DNA of 64,000 nt from Bacteroidaceae bacterium. GTDB taxonomy: Bacteria; Bacteroidota; Bacteroidia; Bacteroidales; Bacteroidaceae. Positions 16,563 through 25,526 of this stretch are shown here, in pieces (position 1 is the first letter of the stretch; each line of letters opens with the position of its first letter). The notes under the pieces were generated by a model. The model saw only the letters and a program-made list of their open reading frames with translations. It was not told where the DNA came from and made no database searches. The stretch is from assembly GCA_017541265.1 (NCBI GenBank), contig JAFXZK010000098.1, forward strand, positions 1 to 64,000, given 5' to 3'. Position numbers and translations under genes: made by a program.

Positions 16563-16721
16563 TTACTCTTCGTCCCAAATGTCCCAACTGTTATCTTCCT
16601 TGGTGAGGGCTTGGCTGCCGTCCACCGTGGTACCACTGTTGATTGCCAGGCTCTCGGCAAGCATCTGTACAGCCTGAGCCTCTTCCGCCTTCAAGGCAGG
16701 AGTCAAATACATCTTCTTCAT
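16563..16721 (-). CDS. Small acidic 52-residue protein coupled to the BtuH-like gene
   Basis: The minus strand reads MKKMYLTPALKAEEAQAVQM, then LAESLAINSGTTVDGSQALT, ending KEDNSWDIWDEE. Its ATG overlaps the stop of the large gene by one base (TAATG), which strongly suggests coupled translation. A basic start, helical middle and acidic Trp-containing end resemble small Bacteroidales proteins I have seen after large exported proteins, but I know of no assigned function. There is no clear signal peptide. A 14-bp hairpin follows the stop. Confidence 0.75.
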   Translation of the reverse strand: MKKMYLTPALKAEEAQAVQMLAESLAINSGTTVDGSQALTKEDNSWDIWDEE

Positions 16722-19700
16722 TACTTCAAAACTTTTTTGCCGTTAATGATGTTGATGCCGCGCTGTACCTTCTGGATACGCTGACCAGCAACATTGTAGA
16801 TGAAGTCCTTCCCTTCAGGGGAGGATTTAGGAGAGGCTATGCCCGTAGCATCGTCAACATCGAAGAGGAATGCCTTCACGTCAGAGCCTGCGAACTCAAG
16901 GTAGCCCTTGCCTGCTGCAATGGTCGTTCCTGCAACTGCCTTATAGAAGGCAACACCCTTTGAACCATCGGCCAGGATGTACTGAGAGCCGTCGGTTGTA
17001 ACATCTGTCAGGGCAGGCTTCAGCAGGTTGCCAGCAACAGGTGCCGGAGTTGTGGCAGCAGTCGGGAGGACGTATGCGCCTTCGGCAGCCTTCACGAGAA
17101 CGGCTTCACCAGCAGGAGCCTCTGTAATAGGCTCAAGATGTACGTATGCTTCCGAAGTGGATTCCGTCACAGCAAATGCCTCGACATTAGACTTGGAGAA
17201 ATCAATGTCCTTCTCTGCAACGTATGTAGCATAGCCTTCAGAAGAAACGAAGACAACATTCTTCTCGGGCAGCACCTCTGTTCCCTCGGCACCGAAGTTA
17301 TCGAAGCAGAAGTAAGCGGGTGTGTTCATGCCCCAGTCGCCTGTATCGCTGCTGCTCAGTGTGAAACCAAGCTTGGCTACTGCGCCCAGGCAAGAGAGGT
17401 CAACATAGCGCCAGTCGTTGATGATGTAGGCTGTAGCCTCGTCGCGCAGGTCGGCAAGGTAGTAGTCCTTGGAGCCTGTCACCTCGTCGTTGGCATCAAA
17501 GCCGATGATGGTCAGCTTGAACCAGTCGCCCTTCTCGAACTTCTTGGCAGAAGCATCCCCGTTCATCATCGAGGTATAAGCATAGCTGCTGTTGGTGATG
17601 TAGAAGCCGGGAACCACTGCGGGTTCGGTAAGCAATTCAACATAGCAGGGGCCGTTGAACTCTGCAGCGAAGGCAACGCCATAGGTTGCGGAGCCGTCGT
17701 AGCCACCACCCACGATGTTGTTCCACTGGTCGTCGAGGGTCTCGTACTTGGTCTCTGTGCGGTTAGCATAGCCGAACCAGTACCAGTAGTCCCAATCGCT
17801 CATGCAGCCGGTAGCAAACTCGAAGTCACCACTTACGAACTCTGTGCGCTCATCGTCCTCTTCGGTGGTAACGCTCATGTGTCCGTCAGCAGGTACTTCA
17901 AGCTCCTCGAAAGTGGCAATCTCAAGAGGCAGAGTGACGTTCTTGTCGGGCAGCACCTCTGTACCTTCGGCACCGAAGTTGTCGAAGCAGAAGTAAGCAG
18001 GCGTGTTCATGCCCCAATCGCCTGTATCACTGCTGGTCAGCTCGAAGCCAAGCTTGGCAACAGTGCCGAGACAAGAGAGGTCAACATAGCGCCAATCGTT
18101 GATGATGTAGGCCTTCTTTGCGTCGCGCAGGTCGGCAAGGTAGTAGTCCTTTGTGCCTGTCACCTCGTCATCGGCATCATAGCCAGTGATTGTGAGTTTG
18201 AACCAGTCGCCCTTCTCGAACTTCTTGGCAAAGCTGTCGCCACCAGTCAAGGAGTTGTAGGCATAGCTGCTGTTGGTGATGTAGAAGCCGGGAACGACAG
18301 CTGGTTCAGTTAGCAATTCAACATAGCAGGGGCCGTTGAACTCTGCAGCGAAGGCAACGCCATAGGTTGCGGAGCCGTCGTAGCCACCACCCACGATGTT
18401 GTTCCACTGGTCGTCGAGCGTAGCGTAGCTGTTGTCGGCGCGGTTGGCATAGCCGAACCAGTACCAGTAGTCCCAGTCGTGCATGCAGCCGCTTGCAAAG
18501 GCGTAGTCGCCGCTGGTGAAGAACTCGCGGTCGTCGTCGTCCTCGGTGCCGACGCTCATATGGCCGTCAACAGGTTCTGTGATGTCCTGAACGTCTTCGA
18601 AGGTAGCAACGGCAGGAGCAGCAGGCTCAGGGCCAACAGGCAGCACTACAGCAGGCACGCGGCCAAAGACTGCGTTCTGCTGAATGGCGGTGAAGTTGGG
18701 AGCACGGCCAGTATCTTTAGATGTAAAGCGATGGTTGCCGACAGGGTCGCCATACCAGCTAATGCCTATTACGCCGTCCGAGAGTTCTATTGTTGGAGAT
18801 GTCCAATCATCAGGAACGGTAAAGGTTACGGCCTGTGCCGTAGCTGTTGATGCATACATATACTGATTGGTCTTGCCATTCGTTACAGTAAGGCCTTCGC
18901 TTGCCTGCTTGTAGGACAAGAAAGCATGGAAGTTGTAGATGCCTGCCAGCTTTCCTGCCGGGTGATAGAGGCCTGTGTACTGCACAGTCACAGCGTCGCC
19001 AGGATTCACTCTCGTCACAACTTCATCGCCAACCTTGATGTCGCGATGACAAGGCTTGGCTGTCATCACCTGATAAACGCTTTTGCCTTCTGCGTTGGTG
19101 AGGCAGACGATGTTGCGGCCCTCGGTGAGGAGGAGCGTGTAACTGCCGTCGCCATTATCGGTGACGCCTTCAGCAGAAAAGCCTGTATAGGAAGCCATCG
19201 TCTCGCCAATAACGGGGCGGGCAAGTGTGACAGAGCTGACGCCCTCGGGCGTGAAGGTGTAGTCGAAGCCTGCTTCCGTATCAAGATAATAGAGCACGTC
19301 GCACTCAGCATCGACGTTCTCAAGAGCCATCTTTGTGTCAACGCCATTGACTTGTGTCAGGTAGTTCTCGTTGATAGTTATGTTGGGCGTGATGCCTGTA
19401 GCTTGTTCGCCAACAGTTACGACGAACGCTCCGGTATTCTCGGGCCAGATGGCGCCCCAGTCGTTGCCGCCTGCGAAGTTGCTCGAGGTGGCGCTATTGT
19501 TGTAGTAATCAAGATGGATGCCGTCGTAGGTGACAAGCACGATGGCTGTTCCCTCGCCCACTGCCGTCAGCAGTTCGTTCTCGACCTTCACGACGCTTTC
19601 ATCCGTCTCGCCGTTGAGGTTGACGACGGTGAAGTGGAAGTCCGGCTCGATGAAGTAGTTGGCAGTAATGCTGTTGGTAAGCTCCCAGTTACGCATCGGC

Positions 19701-20647
19701 AGGATGTCGTACGTGTCGCCCACGCCGCTGAGCTGCAGGAAGCCGGCGGGGTTGATGTTGAGGAAGAGGTCGCCCACGTTGTAGCCGCCGTTGGAGGTCA
19801 CGTCGTGGTCGATGGCTTTGGGGCTTCGCGCCTCCATGTCGGCATCGGTGAAGGCAAGCGTCGGGCGCTTTGTCTCGTCGCCGCTCATGGTGAAGATGCC
19901 GGCTTGCGTCAGCTTGCCTTCCTGCGTGATGCGGTAGTTATACTGCTGTTTGTCAGCAAGAATGTAGTTATAGACCGTGCCGCCGTCGGTGATGCTTTCA
20001 GGCGCTACCTCCTTGAACTTCACGAAGTGAGCCGACTTGGTGCCAATGAAGCAGGTGGCTCCTGCAGGCACCGTGACGCTGTACGCGTAGCCCATCGGAA
20101 CCTCGGCACTGATGGTACTGTTGAAGTTGACGGTGCCCGTGTAGCTTGCCGGCAGGTAACCTTCTGCCTGATGTGCTTCCGAAGGAATGATGTCGAGGTA
20201 GTAGGTGTTGCCGTTGAACACGAGGAACATCTTGTGGCCATTCGTGTACTCGCCCACCGTGGTGTTCACTACGTTGCTCTCCCTATCAGTGACTTTGAGG
20301 TTGAGGGTGTAGTCCGTGCCATACGTCCAACCGCTGTTCCTTACGTTCACTTCGGGGGAGTAGATGGTGAAGGCAGTGTGGTCGGCATCAATGTTAAGCT
20401 GGATGGTGCCGCTCACTGTCTCGCCGTCGGCAGCGGTGGCCGTCAGCAGATAGGAGCCGTCGGCTACCTCGAAGGTGTACTTGTTGCTTGTGGGTTCGCC
20501 CACATCTACGCTCTCGCTGGTCTGCATGTTGACCAACGACTTGATAAGTTTACTTTTAGCGTTCATTGTCACCTCAACTTGGGTGGCAAAGGCATTGCCC
20601 GCTGCGAACAATGTCAGCGCCATGATACTCAGTAAATACTTCTTCAT
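16721..20647 (-). CDS. BtuH-like exported protein with two DUF4465 domains
   Basis: A 1308-residue exported protein with a signal peptide (MKKYLLSIMALTLFAAGNAFA). The N-terminal half (to about 670) has Ig-like and other beta-rich segments. Two tandem DUF4465 domains follow (about 680-900 and 905-1130), each with GCM.DWDYWYWFGYANR, DDQWNNIVGGGYDGSATYG and PAYFCFDNFGAEG. DUF4465 is the fold of BtuH, a surface vitamin B12-binding protein of Bacteroides. The C-terminus carries the shared tail (IYNVAGQRIQKVQRGINIINGKKVLK, split here by no gap). It is the third gene after a cobalamin riboswitch, downstream of BtuB and BtuG, so B12 capture is likely. Two domains in one protein is unusual against the single-domain form I know. 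A half palindromic element (16808-16838) lies before the tail. Confidence 0.85.
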   Translation of the reverse strand: MKKYLLSIMALTLFAAGNAFATQVEVTMNAKSKLIKSLVNMQTSESVDVGEPTSNKYTFEVADGSYLLTATAADGETVSGTIQLNIDADHTAFTIYSPEVNVRNSGWTYGTDYTLNLKVTDRESNVVNTTVGEYTNGHKMFLVFNGNTYYLDIIPSEAHQAEGYLPASYTGTVNFNSTISAEVPMGYAYSVTVPAGATCFIGTKSAHFVKFKEVAPESITDGGTVYNYILADKQQYNYRITQEGKLTQAGIFTMSGDETKRPTLAFTDADMEARSPKAIDHDVTSNGGYNVGDLFLNINPAGFLQLSGVGDTYDILPMRNWELTNSITANYFIEPDFHFTVVNLNGETDESVVKVENELLTAVGEGTAIVLVTYDGIHLDYYNNSATSSNFAGGNDWGAIWPENTGAFVVTVGEQATGITPNITINENYLTQVNGVDTKMALENVDAECDVLYYLDTEAGFDYTFTPEGVSSVTLARPVIGETMASYTGFSAEGVTDNGDGSYTLLLTEGRNIVCLTNAEGKSVYQVMTAKPCHRDIKVGDEVVTRVNPGDAVTVQYTGLYHPAGKLAGIYNFHAFLSYKQASEGLTVTNGKTNQYMYASTATAQAVTFTVPDDWTSPTIELSDGVIGISWYGDPVGNHRFTSKDTGRAPNFTAIQQNAVFGRVPAVVLPVGPEPAAPAVATFEDVQDITEPVDGHMSVGTEDDDDREFFTSGDYAFASGCMHDWDYWYWFGYANRADNSYATLDDQWNNIVGGGYDGSATYGVAFAAEFNGPCYVELLTEPAVVPGFYITNSSYAYNSLTGGDSFAKKFEKGDWFKLTITGYDADDEVTGTKDYYLADLRDAKKAYIINDWRYVDLSCLGTVAKLGFELTSSDTGDWGMNTPAYFCFDNFGAEGTEVLPDKNVTLPLEIATFEELEVPADGHMSVTTEEDDERTEFVSGDFEFATGCMSDWDYWYWFGYANRTETKYETLDDQWNNIVGGGYDGSATYGVAFAAEFNGPCYVELLTEPAVVPGFYITNSSYAYTSMMNGDASAKKFEKGDWFKLTIIGFDANDEVTGSKDYYLADLRDEATAYIINDWRYVDLSCLGAVAKLGFTLSSSDTGDWGMNTPAYFCFDNFGAEGTEVLPEKNVVFVSSEGYATYVAEKDIDFSKSNVEAFAVTESTSEAYVHLEPITEAPAGEAVLVKAAEGAYVLPTAATTPAPVAGNLLKPALTDVTTDGSQYILADGSKGVAFYKAVAGTTIAAGKGYLEFAGSDVKAFLFDVDDATGIASPKSSPEGKDFIYNVAGQRIQKVQRGINIINGKKVLK
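16808..16838. repeat. Half palindromic element before the C-terminal tail of the BtuH-like gene
   Basis: TTCCCTTCAGGGGAGG stem and ATTTAGGAGAGGCT arm, in frame as ASPKSSPEGKDF, between the last domain and the tail. Confidence 0.6.
17267..18610 (-). repeat. Tandem duplication of the DUF4465 domain
   Basis: Two copies offset by 681 bp (227 codons). Over 100 bp are identical or nearly so around 17640-17740 and 18320-18420 (encoding DDQWNNIVGGGYDGSATYG to AAEFNGPCYVELL). Confidence 0.85.
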
Positions 20648-20675
20648 GTTGTTGTTAGATTAAAAAAGTTGTTGA

Positions 20676-21956
20676 TTATTGGTTGTATAATATCTTTTTC
20701 TTATCCTTTATATATATGGTTCCCTTCTTTAAGGATGAAGCGTCAATCTTGCGACCCTGCAGGTCATATGTTTCCTCTCTCCCCGAAGAAGGTTCGGCGG
20801 TGAGGCTGCTTATTCCGTCATAATATCCGTCTGGTGGAATGGCGAGGAAGTGACCGGGATTGATGTAAACCTTGTGCTTGCCCAGCAGCTGCCCTTCGGG
20901 CGACCACTGGTAAAGGTAGCCGGCACCCTCGAAGGAACCTGCATCGGTGCCATAGATGTAGCCTGTATAGGGATTGACATAGATGCCGTAAGGCTGGTCC
21001 ATGCTTGCGAAGTTGGCTTTCAATGTGCCGGGCAACGTATGTGTCAGGCCACTCTGTCCTCTTGTCTTAATGAACGTCCAAGGCTCTATGGTGAGCTGAG
21101 AGAACTCGTATTGTCCTGTGAGATAAGAGAATGCGGAGCCGATGACGAGGAACTTGCCATCGAGAGTCGTCGTGTTGTAGGTAGCGGGATAGTTGAACTT
21201 GACAAAGCAATCATTGCTGGTGAATGCCTTCTCACAGTCGAAGATAAGACCGCAGGCTGGTGTCCAGTAGTAGTCGCCGGGCGAGTTGATGCAGAGATAG
21301 CGTCCGCTCTGCGACATCTCACCATAGAGGTTGGGCACATGGGTGTCAACATTCTTCACCAGCTGCATCGTGGCAGCGTTGACGATGCTCACCGTTGTCT
21401 CGAAACCATGGTCGCCCTCCTGTTCTGCATAGCCGCCAGTATTAGCAATGAAGAGATGACCCTTGTAGAGGGCAATGCCCTCGGGTTCGTAGCCCACCTC
21501 GCAGGCAGCAATCACCTTGAAGGTGCTAAGGTCAATCTTCGCCACGAAGCCTTTGTTGAAATACCATGTAAAGCCGTAGAGAGTTCCGCACTCGTGACCA
21601 TAGCTGGTGACATAGACATACTTGCCGTCGGTGCAGAGCCTGCGGTTGTTGGGGATGTCCTCGGTGGCGGCAACAGCTGTGCCGTCCGGTTTGATGAACT
21701 GCACGATGTTCGACCAGTTGATGGCAATGGCAATGAGGTTTTCATTGACTTGAATGATGTCGTTTGGCGTGTCACCAAGTTTGTAGCCGTTCTTGTCGCG
21801 GAACCATTGGTTGCTGACTATCGCACCGTTCTCGAAGTAAGAAAGCCTGCCGTTGTCGGCTTGCCACATGCCTTCGTTGAGGAGGATAATCCTCTCCTGC
21901 GCGCGCGCATTATATATTAATAATGTAAGGGCGATGAGTGTAAAGAGTCGTTTCAT
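20676..21956 (-). CDS. btuG: BtuG-like surface beta-propeller, cobalamin-binding
   Basis: A 426-residue exported protein of the YncE/DUF5074 propeller type. After a signal peptide (MKRLFTLIALTLLIYNARA) come repeated blade motifs (DIIQVNENLIAIAINWSNIV, GKYVYVTSYGHECG, PEGIALYKGHLFIANTGG, DQPYGIYVNPYTGYIYGTDA). BtuG in Bacteroides binds vitamin B12 very tightly on the cell surface and passes it to BtuB. Here it starts 4 nt inside the end of the btuB-like gene and sits under the same cobalamin riboswitch. It lacks a clear lipobox but has the window's C-terminal tail (YDLQGRKIDASSLKKGTIYI), so it may be anchored differently from lipoprotein BtuG. Confidence 0.88.
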   Translation of the reverse strand: MKRLFTLIALTLLIYNARAQERIILLNEGMWQADNGRLSYFENGAIVSNQWFRDKNGYKLGDTPNDIIQVNENLIAIAINWSNIVQFIKPDGTAVAATEDIPNNRRLCTDGKYVYVTSYGHECGTLYGFTWYFNKGFVAKIDLSTFKVIAACEVGYEPEGIALYKGHLFIANTGGYAEQEGDHGFETTVSIVNAATMQLVKNVDTHVPNLYGEMSQSGRYLCINSPGDYYWTPACGLIFDCEKAFTSNDCFVKFNYPATYNTTTLDGKFLVIGSAFSYLTGQYEFSQLTIEPWTFIKTRGQSGLTHTLPGTLKANFASMDQPYGIYVNPYTGYIYGTDAGSFEGAGYLYQWSPEGQLLGKHKVYINPGHFLAIPPDGYYDGISSLTAEPSSGREETYDLQGRKIDASSLKKGTIYIKDKKKILYNQ

Positions 21957-23926
21957 ATTCCAAATGATAATGTGAGTTTATAGTTCCTGCCAGGCATCGG
22001 GTAGCGAGGGATGTGTTCGTACTGCTCGTCGAGCACGTCGCACACCTCAAAGCACAGCCCAAGCGAAATCTTCTTGATATTATGTGTATAGGAGAGTTTC
22101 ATGTCGATGTTGTGGTAAGGCTCAAGGACGTCCTCGGGGTCAGCCTTGCTCCACATGCGCTCGCCCACATAGAGGTAGGAGGTAGAGAACAGCAGTGTGC
22201 GCCAGCCGGCAATGGCAGTGACGCCGGAAGAGAAGCATGGCGAATAGCAGATGGGCTTGTCGTACATGTCTTTATCCTCTGGGTCAGTGCGGTCAACGTC
22301 GCGCTGCCAAGTGAACGAGGTAAGCAGCGAGAAGTTCCACTGCCCGGGATGATAGTGTCCTTTGAGCGTAGCATTCAGTCCTCGGCAGAAGGTATAGCCG
22401 TAGTTCATCATCGACCATGTGTAGGTTCCCTTCAGCGGGAGGCAGACGATGCGGTTCTCTATCTTGTTCTGATAGATATCGGCCTGTACATCCATCGACC
22501 ATTGCTTCCTCGACAAATGGTATTCAACACCGAGGTTGAGCTGCTTGGTATCTTCGGGCTTGAGGTTACGGTTGCCCACTTGCGTGTAGTAGAGGTCGTT
22601 GAGTGTCGGTGCACGGAAGATTTCCTTGTACCACCAGCGCAGTGTCACACCATAAAACGTATAAGCCAGCGAGACGGCGGGCGTCCATTTGTCCAGCGGC
22701 TCGGCGGCTCCCGCATTGGCAAAGGTCCAGTCGGAGTAGCGCTGATGAAGTGCGGATGCTGCAACTTGAATATCGTGCCAATTCATTTGCGCAGCAAACA
22801 CAAGCTTCTGGTCAACACGCTTCACGTCGTCGAAACGCTTCAGGTCGGCTTTAAGTATGCTGTAGCGGATGTCGTAGCTCGTCGAGAACGACAGCCACGA
22901 CCAAGGCTGGTAGGCAGCGCACAGTGCTGTATAGGCATCCTGCTGACGGTAATGGTTATCGACGCGTGCCGTGTTCTGGTTCTCGGGATACTTCGTGCAG
23001 TAGCGCAGGTATTCGTTGGTGTACTTGGTGTTCGCCTTGAAGAGAATCTTATTAAAGAAGCGGTCCTGATAGCTTGCCTGCACGAAGAAGTCACGGTCCC
23101 ATTCTCGGCCTACGTTCTCGTACTTACCGCTGAGGCGGCGCACAATGCCACCTGGGCAGCCGCGCTCGGAGTCATAATAATAAATATGTGAAGAAAAGCC
23201 TCCCTTGAAGAGAGCCGCCTCGACGCGTCCATAGCGGATGTCGCTGTTCGTACGCCGCCCGGTGGTGTTCTCATACTGCGACTGGTAGCGGAAAGGATAG
23301 TCGCCGCGCGAGGTGCAGTATTCGCCGTCGACGAAGCCCTGCCAGCCTTTCCAGTTGAACTGCCCGTTCAGCTTCGCCATCCATGTGTGGAACGAGGCGT
23401 TGCGCAGCTGCACGGAGAGCGAGTCGTGCGTCGGCCTCCTGGTTTGCAGATAGACGGTTGCGCCGGAGGCATACTCACTTGCCGACTGGCAGTAGTCGAG
23501 CTTGTTGGCATTATAGAGCGAAACCGACTCCATTGAGGAGAGCGAGAACTTGCCGAGGTCGACGGTACCGTTCTGTGCGTTGGTGATGCGTATGCCGTCC
23601 ACATAGACACCCACATGCTGGGCACCCAACGAGCGGACATTGATGGTCTTCAGGCCTCCAAGCCCGCCATAGTCCTTTATCTGCACACCAGAGAAGTACT
23701 TCAGGGCATCGGCGACCGATGTCGTGCTGAGCGCTTGCAGGTCGGCTCCGCCGAGTGTCTGCGACGTGGCAATCGTGCGGACGGGCTGCTTGGAAGTGAC
23801 CGTCACTTCGTGAAGCTCCTTTATGCTGTCCGTTGGATTCTGCGCACTGGCACTTGCTGTCACAGCAAATGCCAATACGGTAACCAGAATCGCTTGCAGA
23901 TAGTAATGATTTAGCTTATAGTTCAT
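21953..23926 (-). CDS. btuB: TonB-dependent receptor for cobalamin (BtuB-like)
   Basis: A 657-residue outer-membrane receptor. After a signal peptide (to ASASA) comes a TonB-box-like stretch (ELHEVTVTSKQPVR), a plug domain (about 45-165, with VADALKYFSGVQIKDYGGLGGLKTINVRS and GVYVDGIRI) and a 22-strand-type barrel ending in an aromatic-rich terminus (MPGRNYKLTLSFGI). The first gene after the cobalamin riboswitch, it overlaps btuG by 4 nt. I prefer the ATG at 23926 (MNYKLNHYY); one at 23935 adds three residues. Regulation by B12 through the riboswitch is directly supported by the leader. Confidence 0.93.
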   Translation of the reverse strand: MNYKLNHYYLQAILVTVLAFAVTASASAQNPTDSIKELHEVTVTSKQPVRTIATSQTLGGADLQALSTTSVADALKYFSGVQIKDYGGLGGLKTINVRSLGAQHVGVYVDGIRITNAQNGTVDLGKFSLSSMESVSLYNANKLDYCQSASEYASGATVYLQTRRPTHDSLSVQLRNASFHTWMAKLNGQFNWKGWQGFVDGEYCTSRGDYPFRYQSQYENTTGRRTNSDIRYGRVEAALFKGGFSSHIYYYDSERGCPGGIVRRLSGKYENVGREWDRDFFVQASYQDRFFNKILFKANTKYTNEYLRYCTKYPENQNTARVDNHYRQQDAYTALCAAYQPWSWLSFSTSYDIRYSILKADLKRFDDVKRVDQKLVFAAQMNWHDIQVAASALHQRYSDWTFANAGAAEPLDKWTPAVSLAYTFYGVTLRWWYKEIFRAPTLNDLYYTQVGNRNLKPEDTKQLNLGVEYHLSRKQWSMDVQADIYQNKIENRIVCLPLKGTYTWSMMNYGYTFCRGLNATLKGHYHPGQWNFSLLTSFTWQRDVDRTDPEDKDMYDKPICYSPCFSSGVTAIAGWRTLLFSTSYLYVGERMWSKADPEDVLEPYHNIDMKLSYTHNIKKISLGLCFEVCDVLDEQYEHIPRYPMPGRNYKLTLSFGI

Positions 23927-23946
23927 AATCCACAATTCTCCCGTTC

Positions 23947-24058
23947 GTGCGGATTTGCAATCCGCACGCCACGAATATAAGGATTTATAATCCCACTATT
24001 CATATTATCTTACGCATTATAAATGCTCATACCTATCTCACTCGGATTGCAAATCCGA
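23947..24058. repeat. Palindromic GGATT/AATCC repeats in the btuB leader
   Basis: GTGCGGATTTGCAATCCGCAC (23947-23967, arms of 9), GGATTTATAATCC (23981-23993) and TCGGATTGCAAATCCGA (24042-24058). Three related palindromes lie between the riboswitch and the start codon. Confidence 0.7.
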
Positions 24059-24104
24059 CTGTACAAGTTAAGGGCTTGTTTCTTCATCCTTGTCCCGAGG
24101 ATGA

Positions 24105-24290
24105 TTCTTGTCTTGCAAAATGGCAGGTTTCCTGGCTCTTGCCCGGCAGCGCGTCTTCCCAAAGGCATACTTCAGTGACGTTTCGTTGCGCTGCACGCAG
24201 AAGGCAATTACAGTAGCGGGCACTGCTCCGGTTTCGCACCGGATTCCCTCTCTACCCCACCCCCTCGCGGAGGCATGGGTATCACCATTT
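24105..24290 (-). promoter_or_regulatory. Cobalamin (vitamin B12) riboswitch
   Basis: On the minus strand the RNA holds the classic conserved parts: GAATCCGGTGCGAAACCGGA, then GCCCGCTACTGTAA, a GGGAAGACGCG-like segment and the B12 box AGCCAGGAAACCTGCC (24122-24137). It lies about 180 nt upstream of the btuB-like ATG. It would shut off the btuB-btuG-btuH-like operon when cobalamin is plentiful, by termination or by blocking translation. The limits are approximate. Confidence 0.95.
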
Positions 24291-24296
24291 GCGCCA

Positions 24297-24304
24297 CAAA
24301 GTTA
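24297..24304 (-). promoter_or_regulatory. -7 box for the cobalamin operon
   Basis: TAACTTTG on the minus strand just upstream of the riboswitch, with a CTTG about 20 nt further up as a weak -33. Confidence 0.65.
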
Positions 24305-24348
24305 CAACAATTTATGCAATGCTGCAAGAAAAAAAGGGCGAAAAAAAC

Positions 24349-24456
24349 AAGTCCCTGCACTTGTCGTCAAAAATGCAGGGACTTGTTGCTATAAGTACAG
24401 GGACTTATCGCTATAAGTGCAGGGACTTATTGTCATAAGTACAGGGACTTTTTTCA
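24349..24456 (-). terminator. 22-bp array, family A, serving as terminator of the GH10 gene
   Basis: Five units of 22 bp alternate around the core AAGTACAGGGACTT. Read on the minus strand the last unit is inverted (AAGTCCCTGCA against TGCAGGGACTTG) and is followed by TTTTTTT. The array starts 6 nt after the xylanase stop and ends about 45 nt before the cobalamin promoter. Confidence 0.8.
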
Positions 24457-24461
24457 TGCCC

Positions 24462-25493
24462 TCACTTGATGAGGCGATAATAGGCGGGCTTGGGCTGGAG
24501 GGCAGCATCGAAGAGGAGGGGATAGTTCTTCTCTCCAAGCCAGGAGCAGCCGTCGTGAAGATTCCAGAAGGTGACGCAGTCTATCTTGTCGTGGAACTTG
24601 CGGAAGCTCTTGAACAGACGCTCGTACTGCTGGGCGTGCAACGCCTGTATGGTGTCGTTCACGCTGGCGCCCTCTTTGCTGAATTTCAGCTGACCGCCCA
24701 TTTCCTTGTTGATGCGGACATCGAGTTCGGTAATGTGGATGTGCTCCACGAGCGGTGCATAGAGCGTAAGGGCATCCTCCAACTCTTTCGCGTCCGGTCC
24801 GTAGATGTTATAGTGTCCCTGCATACCGATGCCGTCGATGGGCACGCCCTCGGAGCGCATACGCAACACCATCTCGTAGATGTTCTTGCTCTTGCGGGGA
24901 TTGGTCTCGTTGTAGTCGTTGTAGAAGAGTATTGCCTTTGGGTCGGCTTCGCGGGCAAACTGGAAAGCCTTGGCTATGAACTCGTCGCCGCAGAGCTGAT
25001 AGAGCTTAGACTCACGGTAGGGATTCTCGCCGCTGTCGGACATCGCCTCGTTCACCACATCCCAACAATAGGTGATATCTTTGTAGCGGTTCATCACTGT
25101 CTGGATGTGATCCTTGAGACGGGCATAGAAGGTCTCCTTGTCCACGAAACCGCCCTTGTCGTCGTAGTACATCCACTCGGCGAACTGGTTGTGCCAGACA
25201 AGACAATGCCCCCGCATCTTGATGCCGTTCTCCCTACAGAAGTTGGCGATGCGGTCTGCTTCTTCCCATTTCCATTCATTAGGTGATGGGTGAAGTTCTC
25301 CGGGCTTCATGGCGTTCTCGCAAGTCACGCTGTTGAACTCTTTGCGAACGAGGTCTTTCTCATTTGCATTACGCACATTGCGAGGGTTCAAAGAGACACC
25401 CACCAGGAAGTCTTTCTTGAACACGTCTTTCAGTCCCTGTGCGGAGACATGCAAAGCCACAAGTGGCAGCAGAAGCAAAAGGATTTTCTTCAT
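24462..25493 (-). CDS. Secreted endo-1,4-beta-xylanase, GH10
   Basis: A 343-residue exported enzyme with a signal peptide (MKKILLLLLPLVALHVSAQ) and one GH10 barrel covering the rest. Motifs include FNSVTCENAMKPGELHP, HCLVWHNQ, the acid/base glutamate in CWDVVNEAM (about E149) and the nucleophile in HIHITELDVR (about E256), plus TFWNLHDGCSW. GH10 enzymes cut xylan backbones. An ATG two codons upstream (25499) is also possible. It is followed by a 22-bp array terminator; the next genes upstream make GDP-fucose, with no obvious functional link. There is no carbohydrate-binding module or C-terminal tail. Confidence 0.94.
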   Translation of the reverse strand: MKKILLLLLPLVALHVSAQGLKDVFKKDFLVGVSLNPRNVRNANEKDLVRKEFNSVTCENAMKPGELHPSPNEWKWEEADRIANFCRENGIKMRGHCLVWHNQFAEWMYYDDKGGFVDKETFYARLKDHIQTVMNRYKDITYCWDVVNEAMSDSGENPYRESKLYQLCGDEFIAKAFQFAREADPKAILFYNDYNETNPRKSKNIYEMVLRMRSEGVPIDGIGMQGHYNIYGPDAKELEDALTLYAPLVEHIHITELDVRINKEMGGQLKFSKEGASVNDTIQALHAQQYERLFKSFRKFHDKIDCVTFWNLHDGCSWLGEKNYPLLFDAALQPKPAYYRLIK

Positions 25494-25526
25494 AAACAAT
25501 GGATTGAATGGGAATTAAACATGTTG

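Noticed and set aside
18926..20635. 569-codon plus-strand frame opposite the BtuH-like gene
   Set aside because: No family motifs, composition typical of an antisense frame; the minus-strand protein has a signal peptide and domains.
24105..24290. Protein-coding frame across the leader region
   Set aside because: The sequence is explained by conserved cobalamin riboswitch elements.
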